Shown in pieces: positions 46,653 through 55,357 of a DNA stretch of 64,000 nucleotides. The translations under genes and the position numbers were made by a program. Within the stretch, counting starts at the first letter, position 1; each line of letters opens with the position of its first letter. The DNA is from Flavobacterium crocinum (GTDB taxonomy: Bacteria > Bacteroidota > Bacteroidia > Flavobacteriales > Flavobacteriaceae): positions 4,836,001 through 4,900,000 of the forward strand of contig NZ_CP029255.1 in NCBI RefSeq assembly GCF_003122385.1. The letters are read 5' to 3'. The notes beneath the pieces are model-generated. The model was given only the letters and a program-made list of their open reading frames with translations. It had not been told where the DNA came from and did no database searches.

Positions 46653-49600
46653 CTATTTGATGACATTTAAATCTGAATTGAAAGAATTTTTATATTTTTT
46701 AATATATTCTGAAGGAGTCATTCCAAAAAGTTTTACAAACTGCTGTCTGAAATATTTAGGATCTTCAAAACCAACTTCGGCACTTGCTTGTGCGATATTC
46801 ATTTCTTCAGTCAGCATCAACATTGCTGCTCTTCGAATTCTTAAGGAACGAATGAAAGCATTTAAAGTCTGTCCCGAAATAATTTTGATTTTGGTATAAA
46901 GCGTTCTGTGGCTCATTCCCATTTCAAGTGCAAAAGTTCTAATCGTAAAATCTTTTTTATGAATGTTTGCTTCTACAATATCAATACATTTTTTTAGCAT
47001 TTGCTGATATTCTACCGGAACTTTCTGAGTATTTTCTTTTAGCGTTATGTTGTCCAGAAAATAAGCTCGTAAATTATGTCGATTTCTAAGCAAAGATTCA
47101 ACACGGGCAGTGAGAATATCATCATCAAAAGGTTTGGTAATATAATCGTCTGCTCCTTCATTAATTCCCTGTAAATGGGTTTCAGGATTTTTGGATGCTG
47201 TCAATAAAATAACCGGAATATGGGATAAAGCATTATCTTCTTTAATTTTCCGGCATAATTCCAAACCATCCATTTCTTCCATTGTAATGTCGCTAATCAC
47301 AAGATCCGGCATGTGTTTTTTGGTCATTTTAAGTCCTTCTTCTCCATTTTCTGCACTATAAACAATGTAATTATCCGAAAATAATTTGACTAAATAGGCG
47401 CGAATTTCTGCATTATCATCAATAATTAAGACAGTACGTTTTTCTGTTAACATTGTCTTTTTAAAATCGCTTTCAGAAACCGAGTTTATTATTGCTGGCT
47501 CTTCAATTTCATCTGGAATCAATTCGTCAAATAACTGGCTTCTCTGTGGTTTTTCGTCTGTTATTTCAGCATTTTCAAAATGGCTGTTTCCTTTTAAAAA
47601 TGTTAATTTAAAAATACTTCCCTTTCCAGCTTCACTGCTACAGGTCACAGAACCTTTGTGTTTGTCCACAAAATATTTAACGATATAAAGTCCGATACCA
47701 AAACCAGTTCCTACGGAAACTTTAGAATTGATCTGCTTGAATTTTTCAAAAATAACGTCAATATCTTTTTTATCAATTCCGTCTCCGCTATCGCTTATTT
47801 CAAGAAAAACTTCATCATCATTTTCTGTTACTTTCAAATTGATTTCTCCTCCAACTGGCGTGTATTTAAAAGCATTTGACATTAAATTGAACAACGAAAT
47901 TTCTATCTTTTCATAATCGCCAATAATCGTAATTTCATGCTCAGGAATAATGAAATTATAACTAATCTGTTTTTCTTTTGCCTGATTGACGAAACACTGA
48001 TACACTTCATTAGAAAGAATATTTACGTTAATAGGAGACAAACGCAAGGAATCGGCATCGTTTTCAGCTTTTCTTAATAAAAGCAACTGATCAACCAAAC
48101 TTAAAAGTCTTCTCGCATTTCGGTGCGCAATAGCCAAATCACTTCCAGCAGAACCATTTTCAACATTTTCTTTCTGAACCGCTTTTTTCAACGGATTAAT
48201 AATCAGCGAAAGCGGCGTTCTAAATTCATGCGAAATATAAGTAAACATTGACGCCTGTTTTTCGGCTATCTCTTTTTCTTTTTTACTTTCGAGTTCGGCT
48301 ATTTTTACCTTATACTTTAGTTTTTCTTTATTCTTATTATAATCAAGATATAAAAATAACATACCTCCAATTGCAGCTAAATACAAGGTATAGGCCCACC
48401 AGGTTCTGTACCAAGGTGGTAAAACGGTTACAGAAACTAAACTGACTTCTTTATTCCATCCGCCCTGGAAATTGGTTGTTTTTACTTTAAAAGTATATTT
48501 CCCTTCCGGAAGTCTGGAATAATTTGCTTTTCGGGTTTGTCCAACATAATTCCATTGCTCGTCCCAGCCTTCCAGAAAATAGGCGTAGTTTATTTTGTCT
48601 GAGTTGTTATAATCCAAAGCAACAAATTCTAATGACAATGTCGTTTGATCGTATTCTAAACTAACATCTTTTATTTTATCTGAATCAGTATCAACTTCTG
48701 CTTTACTTTCTTCAATCAACTGATTATTCACATAAAAATCAGTCAGTAAAACATTGTTCTTTTGATTAAAACCTTTTATGGCTTCAGGATAAAAAATATT
48801 AAAACCATTAATTCCTCCAAAAAGAAACTCTCCGGAAGAAAGTTTTATACCGGCATTAAAACTAAACTGATTACTCTGAAGTCCATCGTTTACAGAAAAA
48901 TTACGGAATGTTTTACTTTTTTTATCATATCGGCAAATTCCGTTGTAAGTACTCATCCATAAGTTGCCGTATTTGTCTTCCAACAACCTTAAAACTGTAT
49001 TTGACGGCAAACCATCATCAATCGTTAATCTTTTAAAATTATTTGTTTTTCGATCGAATAATAGCAAACCTCCTTCTTGTGTTCCAATCCAGAGATTTTT
49101 GTCTTTATCTTCATAAATACATCTTATAGGATTTCCGATTGCTTTTTTAGTAACTTTTCGGGTTTCTTTTTCGATAGATAAAAGTGAAGTATAATTTCCT
49201 GCCCACAATTTTCCGTCTGAAGTCTCTGTCATGCATTGCAGATTGTCAATATTTTTATCAAAAAGAATAAAATTATCTGTCTTGCGATCCAGGAAATATA
49301 ATGAACCTTCATTTGTTGCACTTGCCCAAATATTGGCTTTTGAATCTTTAAATACAAACCAGATATTTTTTTCGGTTTGTTTGGTAAAAGTGTTATAACA
49401 CGAATAATGTTTTACAGTATTTGTTTTCTTATTAATAAGATTGATTCCTCCTGCCCAGGTAGAAATCCAGATATCATTATGATCATCACGAATTATTCCG
49501 GTTATAAAAGGACTTGAAAGTGAAGTTCCGTAATTGGAATAAGTATTATTTTTTCGATCCCAATATTTTAATCCTGCACCATCTGTTCCCACCAAAAGAT

Positions 49601-50675
49601 TCTTCTTTTCATCTTCGCAAAAAGATAAAATAAAGTTATCTGCAGGCTCTTTTGCATTGTATCGGATGCTTTTAAAATACCTAGGCGTATCACTCAGCAT
49701 ACTGATGCCACCACGAAGTGACCCAAACCATTTGTTACCCGATTTGTCTTCGTATAAACTCCAAACCGAATTACTCTTTGCTAATTGTTCATTATAAGAA
49801 ATAGGTTTATTATTTTGATTGATATAAAAAATACCGAATCCGTCTGTGGTCAACCAGGTTTTTCCTTTTTTATCAATTAAAATATCTGTAACACTGCATT
49901 TATTGGTAAAATAATTTTCTGAAACTAAACCTGTCTTAGTATTCAATAAAAACAATCCTTCATCAGTTCCTAATAAAAGATTTCCATCAGCAGACAATTT
50001 CATTGCTTTTACTCCAATAGAAAGCGGAAATATTATTTTTAAATCTTTTGCCTTATAATCATAATTACAGACTCCCATATTTCGAACATACACCCAGCAT
50101 CCTGATTTTTCTTTGTTTTCCTGAATAGCAATCGCGTCATAAGTATTAATGCTGATTCTGTTTCCTAAAGCATTTAACGAAATATGTTTTCCAATAAAAG
50201 AACCATTTTCAAAAGCCAATAATCCTAATTTTTGGGAAGCAACCAGTACCAATTGATCTGACACAGATCGCATCTGATGAATAATATCCTGTAAAACTTT
50301 TGTTTTTTTATCCTGACCTATATATCTAACGGTATGAAAGACGGCTTTCTTCTTGTCGTAAATACAAATTCCGCTGGTTCCTCCTATCCAAATATTGTTT
50401 TTAGAATCGCCTTCAATATTGTAGATTGTATTGAATAAAAGTGATTTTTTATCGTTGATTCTGTTTCTAAAAACTTTAAAATTATAGCCATCGTATCGGT
50501 TTAAACCATCATAGGTTCCAAACCACATAAATCCTTCATTATCCTGGTAAATAGAAATAATTGAATTGTTAGATAAGCCGTCAGATATATCAAGGAATTT
50601 GACTGGATAATCCTGTGAAAAAACCTCAGAAGAAAATCCTATAAGGAGTAGAAAATAGAGAACAAATGGTTTCAA
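46653..50675 (-). CDS. Hybrid two-component system regulator (HTCS)
   Basis: A single protein of about 1340 residues joins sensor, kinase and transcription factor, and it presumably controls the downstream glycan operon. The periplasmic part is two propellers of Reg_prop repeats (forms of IWIGTxxGLxxYD) and a Y_Y_Y domain (GKYTFKVKTTNFQGGW). A membrane helix follows near YTLYLAAIGGMLFLYL, then HisKA with His816 in YISHEFRTPLSL, HATPase, a receiver with Asp1129 in VISDITMEEMDG, and an AraC-type helix-turn-helix at the end. An open frame runs back to 50780, but that stretch passes through the terminator of the previous gene, so I choose the TTG at 50675. It starts a good signal peptide (KPFVLYFLLLIGFSSEVFSQ). 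Confidence 0.9.
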   Translation of the reverse strand: MKPFVLYFLLLIGFSSEVFSQDYPVKFLDISDGLSNNSIISIYQDNEGFMWFGTYDGLNRYDGYNFKVFRNRINDKKSLLFNTIYNIEGDSKNNIWIGGTSGICIYDKKKAVFHTVRYIGQDKKTKVLQDIIHQMRSVSDQLVLVASQKLGLLAFENGSFIGKHISLNALGNRISINTYDAIAIQENKEKSGCWVYVRNMGVCNYDYKAKDLKIIFPLSIGVKAMKLSADGNLLLGTDEGLFLLNTKTGLVSENYFTNKCSVTDILIDKKGKTWLTTDGFGIFYINQNNKPISYNEQLAKSNSVWSLYEDKSGNKWFGSLRGGISMLSDTPRYFKSIRYNAKEPADNFILSFCEDEKKNLLVGTDGAGLKYWDRKNNTYSNYGTSLSSPFITGIIRDDHNDIWISTWAGGINLINKKTNTVKHYSCYNTFTKQTEKNIWFVFKDSKANIWASATNEGSLYFLDRKTDNFILFDKNIDNLQCMTETSDGKLWAGNYTSLLSIEKETRKVTKKAIGNPIRCIYEDKDKNLWIGTQEGGLLLFDRKTNNFKRLTIDDGLPSNTVLRLLEDKYGNLWMSTYNGICRYDKKSKTFRNFSVNDGLQSNQFSFNAGIKLSSGEFLFGGINGFNIFYPEAIKGFNQKNNVLLTDFYVNNQLIEESKAEVDTDSDKIKDVSLEYDQTTLSLEFVALDYNNSDKINYAYFLEGWDEQWNYVGQTRKANYSRLPEGKYTFKVKTTNFQGGWNKEVSLVSVTVLPPWYRTWWAYTLYLAAIGGMLFLYLDYNKNKEKLKYKVKIAELESKKEKEIAEKQASMFTYISHEFRTPLSLIINPLKKAVQKENVENGSAGSDLAIAHRNARRLLSLVDQLLLLRKAENDADSLRLSPINVNILSNEVYQCFVNQAKEKQISYNFIIPEHEITIIGDYEKIEISLFNLMSNAFKYTPVGGEINLKVTENDDEVFLEISDSGDGIDKKDIDVIFEKFKQINSKVSVGTGFGIGLYIVKYFVDKHKGSVTCSSEAGKGSIFKLTFLKGNSHFENAEITDEKPQRSQLFDELIPDEIEEPAIINSVSESDFKKTMLTEKRTVLIIDDNAEIRAYLVKLFSDNYIVYSAENGEEGLKMTKKHMPDLVISDITMEEMDGLELCRKIKEDNALSHIPVILLTASKNPETHLQGINEGADDYITKPFDDDILTARVESLLRNRHNLRAYFLDNITLKENTQKVPVEYQQMLKKCIDIVEANIHKKDFTIRTFALEMGMSHRTLYTKIKIISGQTLNAFIRSLRIRRAAMLMLTEEMNIAQASAEVGFEDPKYFRQQFVKLFGMTPSEYIKKYKNSFNSDLNVIK

Positions 50676-50732
50676 AATGTACTTAGTTAGGGTCGGGTAA
50701 TAAGTACAATTATAAGGTAATTTTAGGGAAAA

Positions 50733-50774
50733 ATTAAAAAAAGAATGCAGAAATGACCAACATTCCTGCATTCT
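50733..50774 (-). terminator. Terminator after lutC
   Basis: Stem of nine pairs, AGAATGCAG (50742-50750) and CTGCATTCT (50766-50774), followed on the minus strand by a T-rich run. It ends the lut genes and also shows that in-frame ATG codons at 50780 and 50771 of the regulator frame cannot be its real start. Confidence 0.82.
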
Positions 50775-50877
50775 AATCAAGCTTTTATATTTAAGCTATT
50801 TTTTTTAATAAAACATTCCTTATAGAGTTTAAATTAAATGGGAATATTTTTATCAATAAAGAAGCTCAATCAACTTA

Positions 50878-51465
50878 TTATTCTAATAAAAAAACAATCA
50901 ATCCTCTTGCACCATGCGCGCCAAGAACTAGAGATTGTTCAATATCTGCTGTTTTTGATGGCCCTGCAATGAAAGTTCCAAAACCATATTCCATATTACC
51001 GATTCTGTCATAAGCTTGCTGCATCGTTGGCAGAATGTCTTTTTTATGAACTACAATAGCTAAATATTGTGCTATGAATGGCGCAACACGCTGACCTAAT
51101 ATATCATCTGTAACCCAAAGTCCACTGTTTTCTGCGACACCAAAATGCGCTTTGATAACCGTTAATTCAACATCCTGAAGCGAATGAGGATCAACTGTTT
51201 TCCAATCTAAAGACGCAATTTCAGAAAGTTCCGGAAGTGTTGTTATTAATCGTTTCTCCTGATTATAATTCAATTTGATGTAATTGATGATTTCATTATA
51301 ATCAGCAACTTCAACAGGATCTCCTCCGATCCCTTTCAAAACCGTTTTATACGTTTCTATTATATCAAATTGTTCAGAACCTAAAAGTTTTAAATCTGGC
51401 AATTCTGCAAGTTCATTAGGCTGATTCGCTTTTATTCTTTTTAAAATTTCGCCTTTACTACTCAT
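50878..51465 (-). CDS. lutC: LutC/LldG-type LUD domain protein, lactate utilization
   Basis: This 195-residue subunit of the LutABC (LldEFG) complex oxidises L-lactate to pyruvate. It consists of one LUD domain, with VELTVIKAHFGVAENSGLW and GFGTFIAGPSKTADIEQSLV, the usual C-terminal signature, and GAHGARGLIVFLL at the end. I take the ATG at 51465 (MSSKGEILKR) as start, overlapping the lutB stop by eight bases. A longer frame to 51552 lies inside lutB and is unlikely. A strong terminator follows. Confidence 0.9.
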   Translation of the reverse strand: MSSKGEILKRIKANQPNELAELPDLKLLGSEQFDIIETYKTVLKGIGGDPVEVADYNEIINYIKLNYNQEKRLITTLPELSEIASLDWKTVDPHSLQDVELTVIKAHFGVAENSGLWVTDDILGQRVAPFIAQYLAIVVHKKDILPTMQQAYDRIGNMEYGFGTFIAGPSKTADIEQSLVLGAHGARGLIVFLLE

Positions 51466-52858
51466 TTCCTTTTTCTTTAGATTCTCTCGAATTTTTCTTG
51501 TACCATTCTCTAAAAGATTCTTGTGGAACATCTGGCATTTCGCGCTGATCATACCATTTATTCATCTTATTGTTAACCATTCCGGGAATGTTCTTCATTA
51601 CAAATCGTCCTGATTTTCCAGCAATATTAAAAACCGTTGGATTTGCCAGCACTGTTGCCATCGTTTTCATCGCCACCGTTTTTACCTTTGGCGTATGGCC
51701 TTCTTTTACCAAAACCTGACGCCATTTGTACAATTGGTCGTGAATATCAATTTTTACAGGACAAACATTCGTACATGAACCGCAAAGCGTACTGGCAAAA
51801 GGCAGATCAGCATTTTTGCTCATATCCAAGTTTGGCGCTAAAATAGAACCAATTGGCCCCGCAACTGCATTATGATAACTGTGTCCACCGCTTCGTCTGT
51901 AAACTGGGCAGGTATTCATACAGGCACCGCAGCGAATGCATTTCAATGAATTCCTAAAATCTTCTCTTCCTAATTGCGTGCTTCTTCCGTTATCTACAAT
52001 TACGATATGCATTTCTTTTCCGTCTCTTGGCTTTTTGAAATGGCTTGAAAAAGTAGTAATAGGCTGTCCTGTTGCACTTCGCGCTAACAATCTAAGGAAA
52101 ACACCTAAATGTTCTCTTTTCGGAATCAATTTCTCGAATCCCATGCAGGCGATGTGAACGTCTGCTAAATGCGCACCCATATCAGCATTTCCTTCATTGG
52201 TGCAAACCACGAACTCTCCTGTTTCAGCAACAGCAAAATTGACTCCTGTTAAAGCTACTTTTCTAGTCAAAAAAGTATTTCTCAAACTATGACGAGCAGA
52301 TTCTGTTAAATACTGCGGATTAAAATTTCCTTTTTCTGTACCTAAATGTTCATGAAAAGTTTCACTTACATCTTCTTTCTTTAAGTGAATCGCTGGAAGC
52401 ACAATATGGCTTGGTGGTTCTTTACGAAGCTGTACAATATATTCTCCTAAATCTGAATCGATTACTTCAATTCCTTTTTCAGCTAAATAATCATTTAAAT
52501 GGCATTCTTCTGTAAGCATCGATTTGGATTTCACCATTTGCTTTACATCATGTTTTGCCAGAATAGAATGTACTATTTCATTGTGTTCTTTGGCATCAGC
52601 TGCCCAATGTACAATTATTCCGTTTCGTTGCGCATTTGCTTCAAATTCAACTAAATAATCGTGGATATTAGAAAGTACATTAAATTTTATTTGGGAAGCC
52701 GTTTCGCGAAGCAATTCCCAATCTGCTATTTGATGAGCTGATCTGTCTCTTTTCGCGCGAACAAACCAAAGTGTTTCATCATGCCAATTCACACGTTCTA
52801 CATCTTTATTGAACTTTGTTGCGGCTTCGCTATGCTGTATTATTTTTTCTGATGACAT
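51458..52858 (-). CDS. lutB: LutB/LldF-type iron-sulfur protein, lactate utilization
   Basis: The central subunit of the lactate oxidation complex, 466 residues. A LUD domain covers about 70-300. Two 4Fe-4S motifs follow: CIRCGACMNTCPVYR (about 310-325) and CGSCTNVCPVKIDIHDQLY (about 360-380). The C-terminal region is the DUF3390-like tail common in this family. It overlaps lutC by eight bases. Between it and lutA lies a 171-base gap with a large inverted repeat, unusual for genes whose products form one complex. Confidence 0.92.
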   Translation of the reverse strand: MSSEKIIQHSEAATKFNKDVERVNWHDETLWFVRAKRDRSAHQIADWELLRETASQIKFNVLSNIHDYLVEFEANAQRNGIIVHWAADAKEHNEIVHSILAKHDVKQMVKSKSMLTEECHLNDYLAEKGIEVIDSDLGEYIVQLRKEPPSHIVLPAIHLKKEDVSETFHEHLGTEKGNFNPQYLTESARHSLRNTFLTRKVALTGVNFAVAETGEFVVCTNEGNADMGAHLADVHIACMGFEKLIPKREHLGVFLRLLARSATGQPITTFSSHFKKPRDGKEMHIVIVDNGRSTQLGREDFRNSLKCIRCGACMNTCPVYRRSGGHSYHNAVAGPIGSILAPNLDMSKNADLPFASTLCGSCTNVCPVKIDIHDQLYKWRQVLVKEGHTPKVKTVAMKTMATVLANPTVFNIAGKSGRFVMKNIPGMVNNKMNKWYDQREMPDVPQESFREWYKKNSRESKEKGNE

Positions 52859-52910
52859 TTTCTACTATTTAAAAGTCAATTTTGAAATGTTTATCATTGG
52901 TATGCTTTAT

Positions 52911-53007
52911 TTAACCGCAAAGTTCGCAAAGGAAAAAGCGCAAAGTTCGCAAAGATTAAAATTAACTTTGTGAACCTTGCATAAAACTTTGCGAACTTTG
53001 CGGTTAA
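52911..53007. repeat. Intergenic inverted repeat, TTAACCGCAAAG family (lutA-lutB junction)
   Basis: Starts TTAACCGCAAAGTTCGCAAAG and ends CTTTGCGAACTTTGCGGTTAA. The outer 21 bases are exactly complementary, and inner AAAGTTCGCAAAG copies could pair in other ways. It splits the lut operon. Confidence 0.9.
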
Positions 53008-53029
53008 ACTTTATACTCAACATCCGTTC

Positions 53030-53770
53030 TTAGTTTTCGAGTGAATTTAATATTTCTGCAATGTGAATGGTTTTGATTCTGCTTTTCTGCCTTTTTAGAA
53101 TCCCATCCAAATGCATCAAGCAAGACATATCTCCACCTGTAATATAATCCACATCATGACTTTCATGATCTTTAATACGATCTTGTCCCATTTTTACAGA
53201 AACCGCTTCTTCAGTCACACAGAAAGTTCCTCCAAAACCACAGCATTCGTCTTTTCTGGTTAACGCAACTAAATCAAGATCTTTTATACTATGTAATAAT
53301 TGTTCTGGTTTAGAGAAAAAAGGCGCATTTAATTCAGACATCTGCGAAAGCTTTAATCCACGCTGACCATGACAACTTACGTGCATTCCTACTTTAAAAG
53401 GAAATCTTCCGTCTATATGGTCAATTTTTAAAACGTCTGTAATGAATTCTGTAAGTTCGTAAACCGTATTTCGTATTGCTGTTGCTTTCTCTTCTTGTTT
53501 TTCATCGTGTAAGTGATCTTTCACATGCAAAACACAGCTTCCGGAAGGACAGACGATATAATCAAATCCAGAAAAATTGGCAATAAAATTAGCGTCGCAT
53601 CCTTTTGTCAAATGTGCATAACCGCTATTTGCCATTGGCTGTCCGCAACAGGTTTGTCCCATTGGAAAATGTACGTCACAGCCTAATTTTTGAAGTAATT
53701 CGTAGGTTGCAATTCCTACTTTTGGGTAAAATTGGTCGACATAACAAGGTATAAAAAGTCCAATTTTCAT
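53030..53770 (-). CDS. lutA: LutA/LldE-type (Fe-S)-binding protein, lactate utilization
   Basis: This 246-residue protein is built from two cysteine-rich CCG domains: GQTCCGQPMANSGY at about 55-68 and DECCGFGGTFCV in the second half. Such proteins bind an iron-sulfur centre and pass electrons in the LutABC complex. The start is the ATG at 53770 (MKIGLFIPCYVDQF). The longer frame to 53839 runs through a promoter-like TAAATTTG box and back to the rhaB end. It is the first lut gene and lies directly after the rhamnulokinase gene, linking lactate oxidation to rhamnose breakdown. Confidence 0.9.
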   Translation of the reverse strand: MKIGLFIPCYVDQFYPKVGIATYELLQKLGCDVHFPMGQTCCGQPMANSGYAHLTKGCDANFIANFSGFDYIVCPSGSCVLHVKDHLHDEKQEEKATAIRNTVYELTEFITDVLKIDHIDGRFPFKVGMHVSCHGQRGLKLSQMSELNAPFFSKPEQLLHSIKDLDLVALTRKDECCGFGGTFCVTEEAVSVKMGQDRIKDHESHDVDYITGGDMSCLMHLDGILKRQKSRIKTIHIAEILNSLEN

Positions 53771-53836
53771 ATTGTAGTATTTAGTGTGTTGTTCATTAGG
53801 CGTATAAGGTAAAAATGTAAAAAATACGTTTTTCAG

Positions 53837-53844
53837 CAAATTTA
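53837..53844 (-). promoter_or_regulatory. Candidate -7 box for lutA
   Basis: Minus strand reads TAAATTTG, an exact TAnnTTTG match about 67 bases before the lutA start. No TTG lies at the right distance. A nine-base inverted pair AGGTAAAAA/TTTTTACCT (53807-53865) frames it and might be an operator or the rhaB 3' hairpin. Confidence 0.35.
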
Positions 53845-53865
53845 CAACATACAGACCGTTTTTAC

Positions 53866-55227
53866 CTAATGTTTATAGAATTTCAAGTCAATTAAATCGT
53901 TCTGAATTGGTTTTGGATTCCAGTTTTCATGAATTGCCAATGCCGCGCCCAAAGCACTCGCCTGCGCCATTGAAGCTGCATAAACTTCCACATCCGGAAA
54001 AGCCTCTGCCAATAAATTCATGTAAATTGAATTTTTGCTGAATCCGCCATCTACAAAAATCTTTTTTACCGGACTATTGTGAACGACCAAATTAGTAGAG
54101 AAAAACTGTTGTTCTACCAAATCCAACATCAATTGATGGTAGGCTGTTTCGTAATCTTTAAACTGAGATAAATCTCTTTTTTGAAACGGACATGCATTTA
54201 AAATATCAAAATCATATTTCTTTGGATAGAAAATCTGATAATTCAGCGAACGTAAATTGGCTGTAATTTTTTTATCAAAATAAACCTCTTTATAAGTATC
54301 CACAGGTACTTTAAAGTGTTCTGCCAATCTTTTGGTTTGCACTTCATGTTCGTTTCCTGCAAACAAACGTGCCGCTTTAACAGGTTTGTTTGTGTATTGC
54401 ATATAACACAGACAGTCGTGTTGTAACTCTTCAAAAGTCAACGGTTTATTATTAAAAGGATTCAGAGAAATGCTCCAGGTTCCAGTTGATAATAAAACGA
54501 ATGGCTCAGTAAAGTTTATCGTATACGGAATTATTGCTGAAGAACTATCGTGAAGTCCTGTACCAATAGACAATCCTTCCTTTGTTCTGATAACATCTTT
54601 ACCGTAATAAATTGGAGGTAATTTAGATGCAATTCCTTCATTTTTTAACCATTTATGATATTTCATTTTTTTGAAATTCCATAAGTTGGTATGACAGCCA
54701 ATACTGGTAATATCAGCATAAGCTTCATTGGTCAAAAGAAAACTTAAAAACTGTGGCAAATGCAGACAGTATTTTACTTTCTCAAATAATTCTGGCTTTT
54801 CTTCTTTTAACCTGTAAATCTGCATTCCGGAATTCAAACTGCCTAAAACCGGAGAAGCTGTTTTTACAGCAAACTTTTCTTCTCCTTTGTATTTTTTATA
54901 AAAATCAGATTTTAATTCCTCCGGATAATCTTTCAGATAATTATACAGAGGAGTTAAAACTTTTCCGTTTTCATCTATATAAACAAAACTGGCTCCGTAA
55001 GTGCTGAAATTGATGGCTTTTAAAACATAATCAGTCAATTCTTTTATTTCTTCTAATCGGTCCAAAACCCATTTTTGAAGTACCTCTATATCTTCGCAGG
55101 GAAAACCATCTTCGTCTTTTGTTTCCTCCAGATTAACTGATTTTTCCCAGACAATTTTATAATTTTCATTAAATAAAAAAACCTTTTTGTTTGTTTTACC
55201 AATATCAAAAATCGCAACTACATTCAT
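53866..55227 (-). CDS. rhaB: L-rhamnulokinase-type FGGY carbohydrate kinase
   Basis: This 453-residue cytoplasmic kinase phosphorylates L-rhamnulose to L-rhamnulose-1-phosphate. The FGGY family is shown by AIFDIGKTNKKVFLF at the N-terminus (ATP phosphate loop), STGTWSISLNP in the middle, and VDGGFSKNSIYMNLLAEAF plus ALGAALAIHE at the C-terminus. It sits between rhaI and lutA on the same strand, which supports the rhamnulose assignment over other sugars. A 130-base gap with an inverted repeat separates it from rhaI. Confidence 0.85.
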   Translation of the reverse strand: MNVVAIFDIGKTNKKVFLFNENYKIVWEKSVNLEETKDEDGFPCEDIEVLQKWVLDRLEEIKELTDYVLKAINFSTYGASFVYIDENGKVLTPLYNYLKDYPEELKSDFYKKYKGEEKFAVKTASPVLGSLNSGMQIYRLKEEKPELFEKVKYCLHLPQFLSFLLTNEAYADITSIGCHTNLWNFKKMKYHKWLKNEGIASKLPPIYYGKDVIRTKEGLSIGTGLHDSSSAIIPYTINFTEPFVLLSTGTWSISLNPFNNKPLTFEELQHDCLCYMQYTNKPVKAARLFAGNEHEVQTKRLAEHFKVPVDTYKEVYFDKKITANLRSLNYQIFYPKKYDFDILNACPFQKRDLSQFKDYETAYHQLMLDLVEQQFFSTNLVVHNSPVKKIFVDGGFSKNSIYMNLLAEAFPDVEVYAASMAQASALGAALAIHENWNPKPIQNDLIDLKFYKH

Positions 55228-55240
55228 TTTTTTAATTAGA

Positions 55241-55346
55241 AGTTAGGAGTTATGGGTTATTCGTTAAGAGTTATTCGTTAGGTATGCTAAAAAGTTCAAT
55301 ATTCTGTACTTAAAACTCCTAACGAATAACCCCTAACTAATAACTT
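55241..55346. repeat. Intergenic inverted repeat (rhaI-rhaB junction)
   Basis: Imperfect arms: left AGTTAGGAGTTATGGGTTAT with TTCGTTAAGAGTT, right AACTCCTAACGAATAACCCC with TAACTAATAAC. A TTATTCGTTA unit is repeated directly in the left arm. It occupies nearly the whole gap. Confidence 0.75.
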
Positions 55347-55357
55347 AATATCTCAAA

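Noticed and set aside
51466..51552. Longer start for lutC
   Set aside because: The extension lies wholly within lutB and adds residues not expected in LUD proteins.
53771..53839. Longer start for lutA
   Set aside because: The family begins with the MKIGLFIPCY strand; the extension covers intergenic sequence.
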